The notes beneath the pieces were generated by a model. The model ran no database searches, had not been told where the DNA came from, and saw nothing but the letters and a program-made list of their open reading frames with translations. Shown here one piece after another: positions 1 to 6,232 of a stretch of 6,232 nt of DNA; the stretch's first letter is position 1; every line of letters begins with the position of its first letter. The position numbers and the translations under genes are program-made. The stretch lies in the NCBI GenBank assembly GCA_017424665.1, contig JAFOYK010000135.1, forward strand, positions 1-6,232, written 5' to 3'. Source of the DNA: Oscillospiraceae bacterium (GTDB lineage Bacteria; Bacillota; Clostridia; Oscillospirales; Ruminococcaceae).

Positions 1-189
1 GCTAATGCAGCTACTGGTGCAAATGTAACTACAATTACTGAGAGTACTACTGATGTTGCAACTGCTCTTGCTACTGATAATGGCGAGGCGACAATGTTTA
101 TGTGGAACGATGTTGCTTATATTGCTAAGTATGGCGAGGTTCATATAAAAAATGCTTTCGGAACGGAGGCTGTTCATGGATTTTTTTGA
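1..189 (+). CDS. C-terminal fragment of an unrecognised Ala/Thr-rich protein (5' end outside window)
   Basis: Frame 1 is open from the first base to a TGA at 187-189, giving the last 62 residues of a protein whose start lies outside the window. The first half is rich in Ala, Thr, Val and Asp. The second half is more mixed and includes the stretch MFMWNDVAYIAKYGEVHIK. The other two forward frames close almost at once, and the codons follow an RNY pattern (GCT, ACT, GAT, GTT), which supports real coding. Codon choice differs from the genes that follow: Thr is nearly always ACT and Ala mostly GCT, whereas downstream genes prefer ACC/ACG and GCC/GCA. The frame ends 14 bases inside the dipeptidase gene, so the two could be translationally coupled. 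I do not recognise the family. The composition would fit a surface or secreted protein, but that is a guess, and a chance open frame cannot be excluded at this length. Confidence 0.45.
   Translation, partial: ANAATGANVTTITESTTDVATALATDNGEATMFMWNDVAYIAKYGEVHIKNAFGTEAVHGFF
165..169 (+). promoter_or_regulatory. Ribosome binding site of the dipeptidase gene
   Basis: GGAGG lies six bases before the ATG at 176. It favours that ATG over the in-frame ATG at 152, which has no Shine-Dalgarno match upstream and would add eight residues before the conserved N-terminal metal-binding motif. Confidence 0.8.
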
Positions 190-1105
190 TCTTCATTGCG
201 ATACTGTAACGACCGCGATGCACCAGAGTGTCGGTCTTGATTGCGATTATCTTGATATTTCTTTTCCGAAAAACGAAGAAATAAAACGTCATTGCCAATG
301 TTTTGCGATTTTCTGTCCGGATGTCATTTCCGGTGAAGATGCTTTCAATTATTACACCATGTCGAAACATTTTTTTGAAAATCAGCTTGAGGAATTTCCG
401 CAGCATTTTGAGCAGGCAAAGACGATTGAAGACATTGACAGAATAACCGAAAGCGGAAAAACCGCCGCAATTCTTACGGTTGAGGGCGGAAGAGTGCTCG
501 GCGGAAAAATAGAACGTCTTGAAAATCTTTATAATGACGGCGTTCGTATGATGACCCTTACCTGGAACGGAGAAAACGAGATCGGAAAAGGTTCCACCGA
601 TCAAAACTTCGGTTTGAAACCTTTCGGAATCGACGTTATAAAAGAGATGGAACGCATGGGAATGGTCATCGACGTTTCACATCTTTCGGATGCCGGACTT
701 GATGACGTGCTCAAAAACGTAAGTTGCGCCGTTGCCGCAAGCCACAGCAACCTTCGTGAAATTTGCGGACATCGCCGGAACCTTACCGATGAATATTTTA
801 AAGAAATTGTTCACCGCAGGGGAATAGTCGGAATTAATTTTTACAAAGCTTTTCTCAATAACAATGAGGAAAATGCAAATCTTTCCGATATAGTAAAACA
901 TATCGAAAGAATGCTTGTGCTCGGCGGAGAAAACGCCGTTTGCATGGGAAGTGATTATGACGGCTGCGACGTTGTAAACGGAATTCGTAAAATGAAAGAT
1001 ATTCCTAATCTTTATGATTTGGTCAATAAAGAATTCGGCTGCGAACTTGCCGAAAAAATATTCTGGAAAAACGCTTATAACTTTTTTGCAGGCGATTTGA
1101 GGTGA
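176..1105 (+). CDS. Membrane dipeptidase family (peptidase M19, renal-dipeptidase-like) metallopeptidase
   Basis: The 309-residue product is a TIM-barrel zinc peptidase of family M19, whose members hydrolyse dipeptides, including some with a D-residue at the C-terminal position. The binuclear metal site is complete. H7-x-D9 sits in FDLHCDT at the N-terminus, the bridging acid E103 in TVEGG, H169 in DVSHLSD, and H190 in ASHSN. R201 in the HRRN motif (carboxylate-binding in the family) and the catalytic-site D260 in GSDYDG are also present. Length is slightly under the 310-400 usual for the family, with no missing motif. There is no signal peptide or lipobox, so the protein is probably cytoplasmic, unlike the GPI-anchored mammalian enzyme. 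The start is the ATG at 176, set by a well-spaced GGAGG. thrC begins four bases after the stop, pointing to co-transcription. A plausible role is peptide scavenging or handling of cell-wall dipeptides; the exact substrate cannot be read from the sequence. Confidence 0.93.
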   Translation: MDFFDLHCDTVTTAMHQSVGLDCDYLDISFPKNEEIKRHCQCFAIFCPDVISGEDAFNYYTMSKHFFENQLEEFPQHFEQAKTIEDIDRITESGKTAAILTVEGGRVLGGKIERLENLYNDGVRMMTLTWNGENEIGKGSTDQNFGLKPFGIDVIKEMERMGMVIDVSHLSDAGLDDVLKNVSCAVAASHSNLREICGHRRNLTDEYFKEIVHRRGIVGINFYKAFLNNNEENANLSDIVKHIERMLVLGGENAVCMGSDYDGCDVVNGIRKMKDIPNLYDLVNKEFGCELAEKIFWKNAYNFFAGDLR

Positions 1106-1109
1106 AAAA

Positions 1110-2603
1110 GTGAAATTTCAAAGCACAAGAAATAAAAATCTGCGATTTGATTCGGCGGAAACGATAATCAGAGGACTTTCGGATGACGGAGGTCTTTTTG
1201 TGCCGGTTGAAATTCCGGTGCTCGAAAAAGGAGAAATAACCGAACTTTCGAAACTCGGTTACTGCGAAAGAGCAAAACATATTTTTGCAAAATTCATGAC
1301 GGATTTTTCCGAAGACGAACTTCTGGAATGCGCGGAAGGCGCCTACATCGGAAAATTTGAAAATGACGAGCCCACTCCTATCGTAAAACTCGGAGATAAC
1401 GTTTATATGCTGGAACTCTGGCACGGACCTACCTGCGCTTTTAAAGATATGGCTCTCCAGATCCTTCCGCATTTTCTTGTAAAATCCGCGGAAAAAGCAG
1501 GCGACGGAAAGAAAACCGTTATCCTTACCGCAACTTCCGGCGATACCGGAAAAGCCGCTCTTGAAGGTTTTTGCGATGTTGAAGGAACCGAAATAATCGT
1601 ATTTTATCCGGATAACGGTGTTTCGAAAATCCAGCAGCTCCAGATGCAGACCCAGAAGGGCAAAAACGTCTCGGTTTGCGGAGTTAAAGGCAATTTTGAC
1701 GACACCCAGACTGCGGTAAAAACGATTTTTACCGATGAAAGCATCCGAGCAAAACTCGCTGAAAACGGAAAACGTTTTTCCAGCGCAAACTCCATAAACG
1801 TCGGCCGTTTGCTCCCGCAAGTGGTTTATTATATTTCCGCATACGCGGATCTTGTTGCAAAAGGTGAAATTTCCGAAGGAGAAACCGTTAACGTAACCGT
1901 TCCCACAGGAAACTTTGGCAACATTCTTGCGGCATATTACGCAAAACAGATGGGCGTTCCTTTCGGAAAACTTATCTGCGCTTCCAATGCTAACAACGTG
2001 CTCACGGATTTTTTGAGCACGGGTGAATATAACGTTAACCGCGAATTTTTTATGACGGAATCTCCTTCGATGGATATTCTTGTTTCCAGCAACCTTGAAA
2101 GACTTGTTTTCGAGCTTTGTGATAAAGATGATGGGTATATCATAGAAATTATGAAATCACTCCGTGAGCACGGAGCTTACTGTGTTCCGGATGAAATTCT
2201 TTCAAAGATAAAAGAAACTTTTGCGGCCGGATATACCGATGACAAAGGCGCTGAAAACCGCATTAAAATGCTCTTTGATGAATATTCATATCTTTGCGAT
2301 ACCCATACTGCCGTTGCCGTGGAAGTTTATGAAAAATATAAAGAGGTAACAGGCGACAAAACCAAAACCATCATTGCTTCAACAGCAAGCCCCTATAAAT
2401 TCCCAAGAGCCGTGCTCAAAGCAATTTCCGGCATGAACGAACCGGATGATTTTGAAGCGGCAAAGAAAATTGAGAATATTTCCGGTCTTAAAATGCCGAA
2501 ACAGCTTTCGGAACTTTCGGAAAAAGAACCGAGATTTACAAAGGTTTGCGAAAGGGAAAATATGGCAGGGTTTGTTTTGAGCACCGTAGGAGGTGACTGC
2601 TGA
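1110..2603 (+). CDS. thrC: Threonine synthase
   Basis: This 497-residue PLP enzyme of fold type II converts O-phospho-L-homoserine and water to L-threonine and phosphate, the last step of threonine biosynthesis in the cytoplasm. The N-terminal threonine-synthase domain is recognisable from STRNK (5-9) and GGLFVP (27-32). The PLP-binding lysine is K112 in HGPTCAFKD. The SGDTG loop (143-147) and PTGNFGN (265-271) form the cofactor phosphate and ring contacts. Length and motifs fit the longer subclass of threonine synthases (E. coli/yeast type). The start is a GTG, with GAGGTG at 1099-1104 five bases upstream and overlapping the end of the dipeptidase gene. The stop TGA shares its last base with the ATG of the next gene. 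Other threonine-pathway genes (hom, thrB) are not visible here, and no T-box or threonine-rich leader precedes the gene, so any amino-acid control must lie upstream of the window. Confidence 0.97.
   Translation: MKFQSTRNKNLRFDSAETIIRGLSDDGGLFVPVEIPVLEKGEITELSKLGYCERAKHIFAKFMTDFSEDELLECAEGAYIGKFENDEPTPIVKLGDNVYMLELWHGPTCAFKDMALQILPHFLVKSAEKAGDGKKTVILTATSGDTGKAALEGFCDVEGTEIIVFYPDNGVSKIQQLQMQTQKGKNVSVCGVKGNFDDTQTAVKTIFTDESIRAKLAENGKRFSSANSINVGRLLPQVVYYISAYADLVAKGEISEGETVNVTVPTGNFGNILAAYYAKQMGVPFGKLICASNANNVLTDFLSTGEYNVNREFFMTESPSMDILVSSNLERLVFELCDKDDGYIIEIMKSLREHGAYCVPDEILSKIKETFAAGYTDDKGAENRIKMLFDEYSYLCDTHTAVAVEVYEKYKEVTGDKTKTIIASTASPYKFPRAVLKAISGMNEPDDFEAAKKIENISGLKMPKQLSELSEKEPRFTKVCERENMAGFVLSTVGGDC
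2588..2596 (+). promoter_or_regulatory. Strong ribosome binding site inside the end of thrC
   Basis: AGGAGGTGA, a nearly full match to the 16S rRNA 3' end, lies within the last codons of thrC, six bases before the overlapping ATG at 2603 (nine from the GGAGG core). With the one-base TGATG overlap it supports this start and coupled translation of the phosphoesterase. Confidence 0.8.
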
Positions 2604-3292
2604 TGTCGGTCTGGGTAATGGCAGACCTTCACCTTTCTTTCGGAACGGATAAGCCGATGGATAACTTTTTCGGCTGGAAAGATTACGTAAGCAAAATCGA
2701 AACGAGCTGGAAAGAACAGATAAAACCGGAGGATACGGTAGTTATTCCGGGAGATTTTTCCTGGGGACTCGGTTTTGATGAAGCTCTTCCGGATTTTAAG
2801 TTCATTGATGCTCTTCCGGGAAGAAAAATCGTTATGAAAGGCAACCACGATTATTGGTGGACCACCAGAACGAAAGCGGAAAAGTTTTTTAAAGAAAACG
2901 GCATAACCACGTTTGAAATTCTCCATAATAATTCGGTACTTGCGGAAGATCTGGCAATTTGCGGAACCCGCGGCTGGGTTTTTATGCCAAACGAAGAACA
3001 CGACCATAAAATTTCCGAAAGGGAAGCGCTTCGTTTAAGACTTTCCCTTGAGGATTCAAAACGTTTTCCGGATGCGGAAAAAATCGTTTTTCTTCATTAT
3101 CCGCCGGTCTATGCGAACGAAATGGTGCCGAACATAATTTCCGTTTTGAAGGAATACGGAATAAAACGCGTTTATTACGGACACCTTCACGGAGCTTCCA
3201 GAAGCCTTGCAAACGAAGGCGAATATATGGGAATTGAGTTCAAACTCATCTCCGCAGACCATCTTGGCTTTAAATTTTGGAAAATTAAATAA
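2603..3292 (+). CDS. Calcineurin-like metallophosphoesterase (Icc-type predicted phosphohydrolase)
   Basis: The 229-residue protein has the full set of metallophosphoesterase motifs: D8-L-H10 in MADLHLS, G50-D51 in PGDFSWG, GNHD (80-83), H165 in FLHYPP, and GHLHG (193-197). These ligands form a two-metal site that hydrolyses phosphoester bonds. No membrane segment or signal peptide is seen, so the enzyme should be cytosolic. The spacing of motifs and overall size resemble the small predicted phosphohydrolases of the Icc group (COG1768, by memory rather than search), for which I know no firm substrate. The start overlaps the thrC stop by one base and has an excellent ribosome binding site. It is the last gene of the upstream string: a 101-base AT-rich gap with a promoter follows. 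Substrate could be a nucleotide, cyclic nucleotide or phosphoprotein; the sequence does not decide. Confidence 0.9.
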   Translation: MSVWVMADLHLSFGTDKPMDNFFGWKDYVSKIETSWKEQIKPEDTVVIPGDFSWGLGFDEALPDFKFIDALPGRKIVMKGNHDYWWTTRTKAEKFFKENGITTFEILHNNSVLAEDLAICGTRGWVFMPNEEHDHKISEREALRLRLSLEDSKRFPDAEKIVFLHYPPVYANEMVPNIISVLKEYGIKRVYYGHLHGASRSLANEGEYMGIEFKLISADHLGFKFWKIK

Positions 3293-3321
3293 AAATTATA
3301 TAATATTTTTATATAAAATAA

Positions 3322-3350
3322 TTGATTTTATGATAAGTATATGATATACT
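3322..3350 (+). promoter_or_regulatory. Sigma-A-type promoter of tig
   Basis: A -35 box TTGATT (3322-3327) and a -10 box TATACT (3345-3350) are separated by exactly 17 bases. A TGA just before the -10 provides the extended -10 TGn motif. The 30 bases upstream are almost pure A/T and could act as an UP element. Transcription would begin near 3357, giving a leader of about 37 bases before the tig ATG. I see no CIRCE or CtsR-type operator around it, which fits constitutive expression. Inferred from sequence match only. Confidence 0.7.
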
Positions 3351-3377
3351 TTAACAGTTATTGAAAACGTATCTATC

Positions 3378-3383
3378 AGGAGG
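3378..3383 (+). promoter_or_regulatory. Ribosome binding site deciding the tig start
   Basis: AGGAGG lies ten bases before the ATG at 3394. An in-frame TTG at 3361 would add eleven residues that encode the ribosome binding site itself and has no Shine-Dalgarno of its own, so 3394 is the start. Confidence 0.85.
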
Positions 3384-3393
3384 AAACAACATA

Positions 3394-4854
3394 ATGGAAC
3401 TTAGACAGATTGAAAAAACCGGCACCAATGAGGTTAAGCTTACCATTGCTGTAACCGCAGAAGAGTTCGGACGTGCTGTTGACGCAGCAATCAGAGAAAA
3501 AGGCAAAAACCTTGCAGTAAAAGGCTTCCGTAAAGGCAAAGCTCCCAAAGCTCTTATCGAAAAAACTTACGGCAGAGAATTCTTCTATCAGGATGCAGTT
3601 AACGAAACTTACGGCGTAGCATATGATATGGCTGTTGCTGAAGCAAAAATCGTTCCCGTTGACCGCGCAGAAATCGCACTTGTAGATTGCTCCGAAGAAG
3701 GCTACACTCTTACCGCAACCGTAACCGTTAAACCCGAAGTTTCCGTAAAGAAATATAAAGGCATCAAAGCTGAAAAAATCGTAACCGAAGTTTCCGATTC
3801 CCAGGTTGAAGGCGAACTTTCCGTTATGCTTGAAAGAAACGCAAGAATCATCGAAGTTGAAGACAGACCCGCACAGAACGGTGACCAGGCTGAAATCGAT
3901 TACGAAGGTTTCAAAGACGGCGTTCCTTTCGAAGGCGGCAAAGGCGAACATTTCCCGCTTGAACTCGGTTCCGGCCAGTTCATCCCCGGTTTCGAAGAAC
4001 AGGTTTGCGGTCACAACGCAGGCGATGAATTCGACGTAAACGTTTCTTTCCCGGAAGATTATCCCGCAGAAGAACTCAAAGGCGCTCCTGTAGTATTCAA
4101 ATGCAAACTCCACAGCATCAAAGCTAAAGAAATGCCCGTTGCTGATGATGAATTTGCAAAAGACGTAAGTGAATTCGACACCATCGACGAACTCAAAGCT
4201 GACATCAAAGCAAAACTTCAGGAAAAAGCAGACGCACAGTCCGAAGCAGAACTTGAAGAAAAACTCGTTGATGCAATCCTTGCAAACATGGAAGCAGAAA
4301 TTCCCGAATGCATGTACGAAGCAAGAATGGAAGACATTGCTGCTGATTTCGAAAACAGACTTGCAAGAACCGCAGGCCTTACTCTTGATGAATACCTCAA
4401 ATATACCGGCGCAGACAAAGAAACTTTCTTCGAAGGTTTTAAACCCCAGGCAGAACGCCAGGTAAAAATCCGCCTTGCTCTTGAAGAAATCGCAAAACTC
4501 GAAAAAATCGAGATGACCGAAGAAGAAATGAACGAAGAGTTCAAAACTCTTGCAGAGCGTTATGAAATGAAAGAAGAACAGGTAAGAAAGATCGTTCCCG
4601 CAGAAGAACTTGCTCTTGACCTTTGCGTAGAAAAAGCAATCAAACTTGTTCGCGACGCAGCAAAAGTAACCGAAATCACCGCAGAAGAAGCTGCAGCAAA
4701 AGAAGCAGCTCCCAAGAAAAAACGCACCACCAAGAAAAAAACTGAAGAAGCTCCCGCAGAAGCTCCTGCAGCAGAAGGTGAAGAAGCTCCCGCTCCTAAA
4801 AAAAGAGCAACCCGCAAAAAGAAAACCGAAGAAATCGATCCTTCTGTTGACTGA
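3394..4854 (+). CDS. tig: Trigger factor, ribosome-associated chaperone and peptidyl-prolyl isomerase
   Basis: Trigger factor binds beside the ribosome exit tunnel and shelters emerging chains. The 486-residue product shows the usual three parts. The N-terminal ribosome-binding domain (about 1-140) contains the signature GFRKGKAPKALIEKTYG at 44-60, whose FRxGKxP loop docks on ribosomal protein L23. The FKBP-type isomerase domain (about 156-245) includes DYEGFKDGVPFEGG and the FIPGFE segment at 196-201. The helical C-terminal chaperone domain follows (about 250-425). Residues 430-486 form an extra tail of Ala, Pro, Glu, Lys and Arg that makes the protein about 50 residues longer than typical trigger factors near 430. 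Two near-copies of a basic module lie in this tail. The gene has its own promoter, a strong ribosome binding site, and a terminator-like hairpin after its stop. Position directly before clpP and clpX is the common Firmicute and proteobacterial arrangement. Codon use is strongly biased (AAA, GAA, CTT, GCA; TTA and CTA are absent or nearly so), consistent with high expression. Confidence 0.97.
   Translation: MELRQIEKTGTNEVKLTIAVTAEEFGRAVDAAIREKGKNLAVKGFRKGKAPKALIEKTYGREFFYQDAVNETYGVAYDMAVAEAKIVPVDRAEIALVDCSEEGYTLTATVTVKPEVSVKKYKGIKAEKIVTEVSDSQVEGELSVMLERNARIIEVEDRPAQNGDQAEIDYEGFKDGVPFEGGKGEHFPLELGSGQFIPGFEEQVCGHNAGDEFDVNVSFPEDYPAEELKGAPVVFKCKLHSIKAKEMPVADDEFAKDVSEFDTIDELKADIKAKLQEKADAQSEAELEEKLVDAILANMEAEIPECMYEARMEDIAADFENRLARTAGLTLDEYLKYTGADKETFFEGFKPQAERQVKIRLALEEIAKLEKIEMTEEEMNEEFKTLAERYEMKEEQVRKIVPAEELALDLCVEKAIKLVRDAAKVTEITAEEAAAKEAAPKKKRTTKKKTEEAPAEAPAAEGEEAPAPKKRATRKKKTEEIDPSVD
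4708..4833 (+). repeat. Duplicated Lys/Arg-rich module in the trigger factor C-terminal tail
   Basis: Two 14-residue segments, APKKKRTTKKKTEE (residues 439-452, bases 4708-4749) and APKKRATRKKKTEE (467-480, bases 4792-4833), start 28 residues apart and match at 11 of 14 positions. An Ala/Pro/Glu linker separates them. At DNA level a perfect 15-base direct repeat, TGAAGAAGCTCCCGC, occurs at 4743-4757 and 4779-4793, 36 bases apart and in frame. Synonymous codons differ between the two basic modules, so the duplication, if it is one, is not recent. The tail is predicted to be disordered and strongly positive in patches. Confidence 0.75.
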
Positions 4855-4864
4855 TTAAGCGGAA

Positions 4865-4882
4865 CAGTTTCCAGAGAAACTG
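4865..4882 (+). other. Small hairpin just after tig
   Basis: CAGTTTC (4865-4871) and GAAACTG (4876-4882) form a perfect 7-bp stem with a 4-base loop CAGA, ten bases after the tig stop. No T-run follows, so it is not a terminator alone. It could protect the 3' end of the tig mRNA or be incidental. Confidence 0.4.
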
Positions 4883-4906
4883 CAATATAATTATCTTTGT
4901 ATTGGA

Positions 4907-4937
4907 GGATCTCCGGAATTATTTCCGGAGGTCCTTT
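4907..4937 (+). terminator. Probable intrinsic terminator of tig
   Basis: GGATCTCCGGAA (4907-4918) pairs with TTCCGGAGGTCC (4923-4934) in a 12-bp stem, with one G-U pair and a TTAT loop. TTTATAT follows. The stem is strong but the T-tract is short and interrupted, so termination may be partial and allow some read-through into clpP. Confidence 0.65.
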
Positions 4938-4996
4938 ATATCAATAATGAGATTTTTTGACAAATTTCGTTAAAATCCGAAAGGAGTGATACCAAA

Positions 4997-5581
4997 ATGA
5001 GTTTGGTACCGATGGTCGTTGAACAGACCAACAGAGGCGAACGTTCTTATGACATTTTTTCCCGCCTTCTTAACGACAGAATCATAATGCTTTGCGACGA
5101 AGTTAACGACACCACCGCAAGCCTTGTTGTTGCACAGCTCCTTTATCTTGAAGGACAGGATCCCGATAAGGATATCAGCCTTTATATCAACAGCCCAGGC
5201 GGTTCCATCACCGCAGGCATGGCTATCTATGATACCATGAACTACATCAAATGCGATGTTTCCACCATTTGCGTAGGTATGGCTGCTTCCATGGGCGCAT
5301 TTCTTCTCAGTTCCGGCGCAAAGGGCAAACGTTTTGCTCTTCCGAACAGCGAGATCATGATCCACCAGCCTCTCGGCGGAATGCAGGGCCAGGCTTCCGA
5401 TATCAAGATCCACGCCGACCGCATTATCGCGATCAAGGAAAGACTTAACAAAATCCTTTCCGAACAGACCGGCCAGCCTCTTGAAGTTATCACCAAAGAT
5501 ACCGACAGAGATAATTTCATGACTGCTCAGCAGGCAATGGAATACGGCCTTGTTGACAACGTACTTGACCACAGAGAATAA
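4997..5581 (+). CDS. clpP: ATP-dependent Clp protease proteolytic subunit ClpP
   Basis: The 194-residue serine peptidase (family S14) assembles into a two-ring, 14-subunit chamber that degrades proteins unfolded and fed in by ClpX or other Clp ATPases in the cytoplasm. The catalytic triad is complete: S98 in GMAASMG, H123 in EIMIHQP, and D172 in DTDRDNFM. The oxyanion-region NSPGGS (65-70) and the handle-region helix after GQASDI are also conserved. Length is standard. The short N-terminus [11 protein letters not shown] fits the family, where the first residues may be removed and the axial loops start. Start at 4997 is supported by AAGGAGTGAT ending close to the ATG (GGAG ten bases away). clpX follows after 28 bases with no terminator, so the two are probably one transcript. 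A TTGACA at 4957 lies upstream, but no -10 box stands at a workable distance. Confidence 0.98.
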   Translation: MSLVPMVVEQTNRGERSYDIFSRLLNDRIIMLCDEVNDTTASLVVAQLLYLEGQDPDKDISLYINSPGGSITAGMAIYDTMNYIKCDVSTICVGMAASMGAFLLSSGAKGKRFALPNSEIMIHQPLGGMQGQASDIKIHADRIIAIKERLNKILSEQTGQPLEVITKDTDRDNFMTAQQAMEYGLVDNVLDHRE

Positions 5582-5609
5582 TTAAGCATAAATTCGGAGG
5601 CTTTTGACT

Positions 5610-6232
5610 ATGGCCAATAAAGATGATCACAAAATGCGCTGTTCGTTCTGCGGAAAACCGCAGGACATGGTTTATAAACTTATAACCGGACCCGGCGTTT
5701 GCATTTGTGATGAATGTGTCGAACTTTGCAACTCCATTCTTTATGATGAGGACGAACTTGACCCCATTGAAAAGACCAAGCGCAAAAAACAGGAAAAAAA
5801 CAAACCTGTTATCGACCCCAAAACCCTTCTCAAACCCGCTGAACTCAAGGCGGTGCTTGATAAATACGTAATCGGGCAGGACGAGGCAAAAACAACTCTT
5901 TGTGTTGCTGTTTATAACCATTATAAACGTATTTTAAGTAAACTTGATACCGAAGACGTTGAACTTCAGAAGAGCAACGTTCTCCTTCTCGGACCTACCG
6001 GTACCGGTAAGACTCTTCTTGCACAGACTCTTGCAAGAGTTCTTGGTGTTCCGTTTGCAATTGCGGATGCAACCACCATTACCGAAGCGGGTTATGTAGG
6101 TGAGGACGCAGAAAACGTTCTTCTTCGCCTTATTCAGGCGGCCGATTTTGACGTTGAAGCGGCTCAGCGCGGAATTATCTACGTTGATGAGATCGACAAG
6201 ATCACCAGAAAATCCGAGAATCCTTCCATCAC
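5610..6232 (+). CDS. clpX: ATP-dependent Clp protease ATP-binding subunit ClpX (3' end outside window)
   Basis: The frame opens at ATG 5610 and stays open to the window edge, giving 207 codons plus two bases of a protein normally about 410-430 residues long. ClpX is the hexameric AAA+ unfoldase that recognises substrates and threads them into ClpP. The N-terminal zinc-binding domain has C11 and C14 in CSFCGK and C33 and C36 in [10 protein letters not shown]. The AAA+ module has the VIGQ motif (87-90), Walker A GPTGTGKT (128-135), the pore-1 loop GYVG (161-164), and Walker B IIYVDEID (189-196). The segment [11 protein letters not shown] just before the edge is also typical. The region cut off should hold sensor motifs, the IGF loop that docks on ClpP, and the small AAA+ domain. 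The ribosome binding site CGGAGG (5595-5600) sits nine bases before the start. The linker at 57-66 is Lys-rich. No anomaly is seen in the visible part. Confidence 0.97.
   Translation, partial: MANKDDHKMRCSFCGKPQDMVYKLITGPGVCICDECVELCNSILYDEDELDPIEKTKRKKQEKNKPVIDPKTLLKPAELKAVLDKYVIGQDEAKTTLCVAVYNHYKRILSKLDTEDVELQKSNVLLLGPTGTGKTLLAQTLARVLGVPFAIADATTITEAGYVGEDAENVLLRLIQAADFDVEAAQRGIIYVDEIDKITRKSENPSI

Noticed and set aside
1023..1820. 265-codon open frame on the - strand opposite the dipeptidase end and thrC
   Set aside because: It lies opposite thrC, whose PLP motifs are intact. The antisense frame stays open because the sense gene avoids TTA, CTA and TCA codons. No recognisable family appears in the translation.
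1997..2021. Inverted repeat CGTGCTCA/TGAGCACG with a T-rich loop inside thrC
   Set aside because: It is within well-conserved coding sequence, and the T-run is in the loop rather than after the stem, so it is not a terminator. An 8-bp repeat of this kind can occur by chance.
2160..2175. Palindrome CTCCGTG-AG-CACGGAG inside thrC
   Set aside because: It has a two-base loop, no T-tract, and lies mid-gene with uninterrupted coding. No operator it resembles is known to me.
3296..3316. Inverted repeat TTATATA/TATATAA after the metallophosphoesterase gene as a terminator
   Set aside because: The stem is seven A-T pairs only and too weak to terminate. The A/T richness is better explained as upstream promoter sequence.
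3376..4113. 245-codon open frame on the - strand opposite tig
   Set aside because: The product is rich in Phe, Asn and Cys, as expected when AAA/GAA-rich sense codons are read backwards. It is fully inside tig and has no domain signature.
4947..4973. Eight-codon mini-ORF (MRFFDKFR) before clpP, a possible leader peptide
   Set aside because: The nearest GGAGG (4927-4931) is 15 bases away and lies in the terminator stem. There is no attenuator arrangement downstream, so it is most likely chance.
4957..4976. TTGACA plus TAAAAT as a clpP promoter
   Set aside because: The boxes are eight bases apart rather than about 17, and a start from TAAAAT would fall in the ribosome binding site.

Overview
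The window looks like a chromosomal housekeeping segment from a low-to-moderate GC anaerobic Firmicute of the class Clostridia, possibly the Oscillospirales/Ruminococcaceae side. The grounds are strong AGGAGG-type ribosome binding sites on nearly every gene, Leu coded mostly by CTT, Lys/Glu mostly by AAA/GAA, the tig-clpP-clpX order, and a trigger factor with a Lys/Ala/Glu-rich tail. The taxon is an inference from style, not from a marker gene. All supported genes are on the + strand.

Region 1 (1-3292) is a tightly packed gene string. It starts with the C-terminal end of an unrecognised Ala/Thr-rich reading frame (1-189). Next come a peptidase M19 (renal-dipeptidase-like) metallopeptidase (176-1105), threonine synthase thrC (1110-2603, GTG start) and a calcineurin-like metallophosphoesterase (2603-3292, overlapping thrC by one base). 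Junctions of -14, +4 and -1 bases with no terminator or promoter between them suggest one transcript that begins upstream of the window. The dipeptidase would release amino acids from dipeptides and ThrC completes threonine synthesis; the phosphoesterase substrate is unknown.

Region 2 (3293-4996) starts with an AT-rich gap holding a good sigma-A-type promoter with an extended -10. It drives tig, the ribosome-associated trigger factor chaperone (3394-4854). The tig product carries an additional charged C-terminal tail built from two copies of a Lys/Arg-rich module. The gap after tig (4855-4996) holds a small hairpin and then a 12-bp-stem intrinsic-terminator-like hairpin.

Region 3 (4997-6232) is clpP followed by the first 207 codons of clpX, which runs off the right edge. 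Their products form the ClpXP protease. Together with trigger factor, which helps new chains fold, this is the conserved protein-quality-control cluster of Firmicutes.

I found no tRNA, rRNA, CRISPR array, insertion sequence, prophage gene or riboswitch. I also see no convincing undescribed system. The points most worth a second look are the duplicated basic tail of trigger factor, the odd codon style of the partial frame at the left edge, and the unclear promoter for clpPX.
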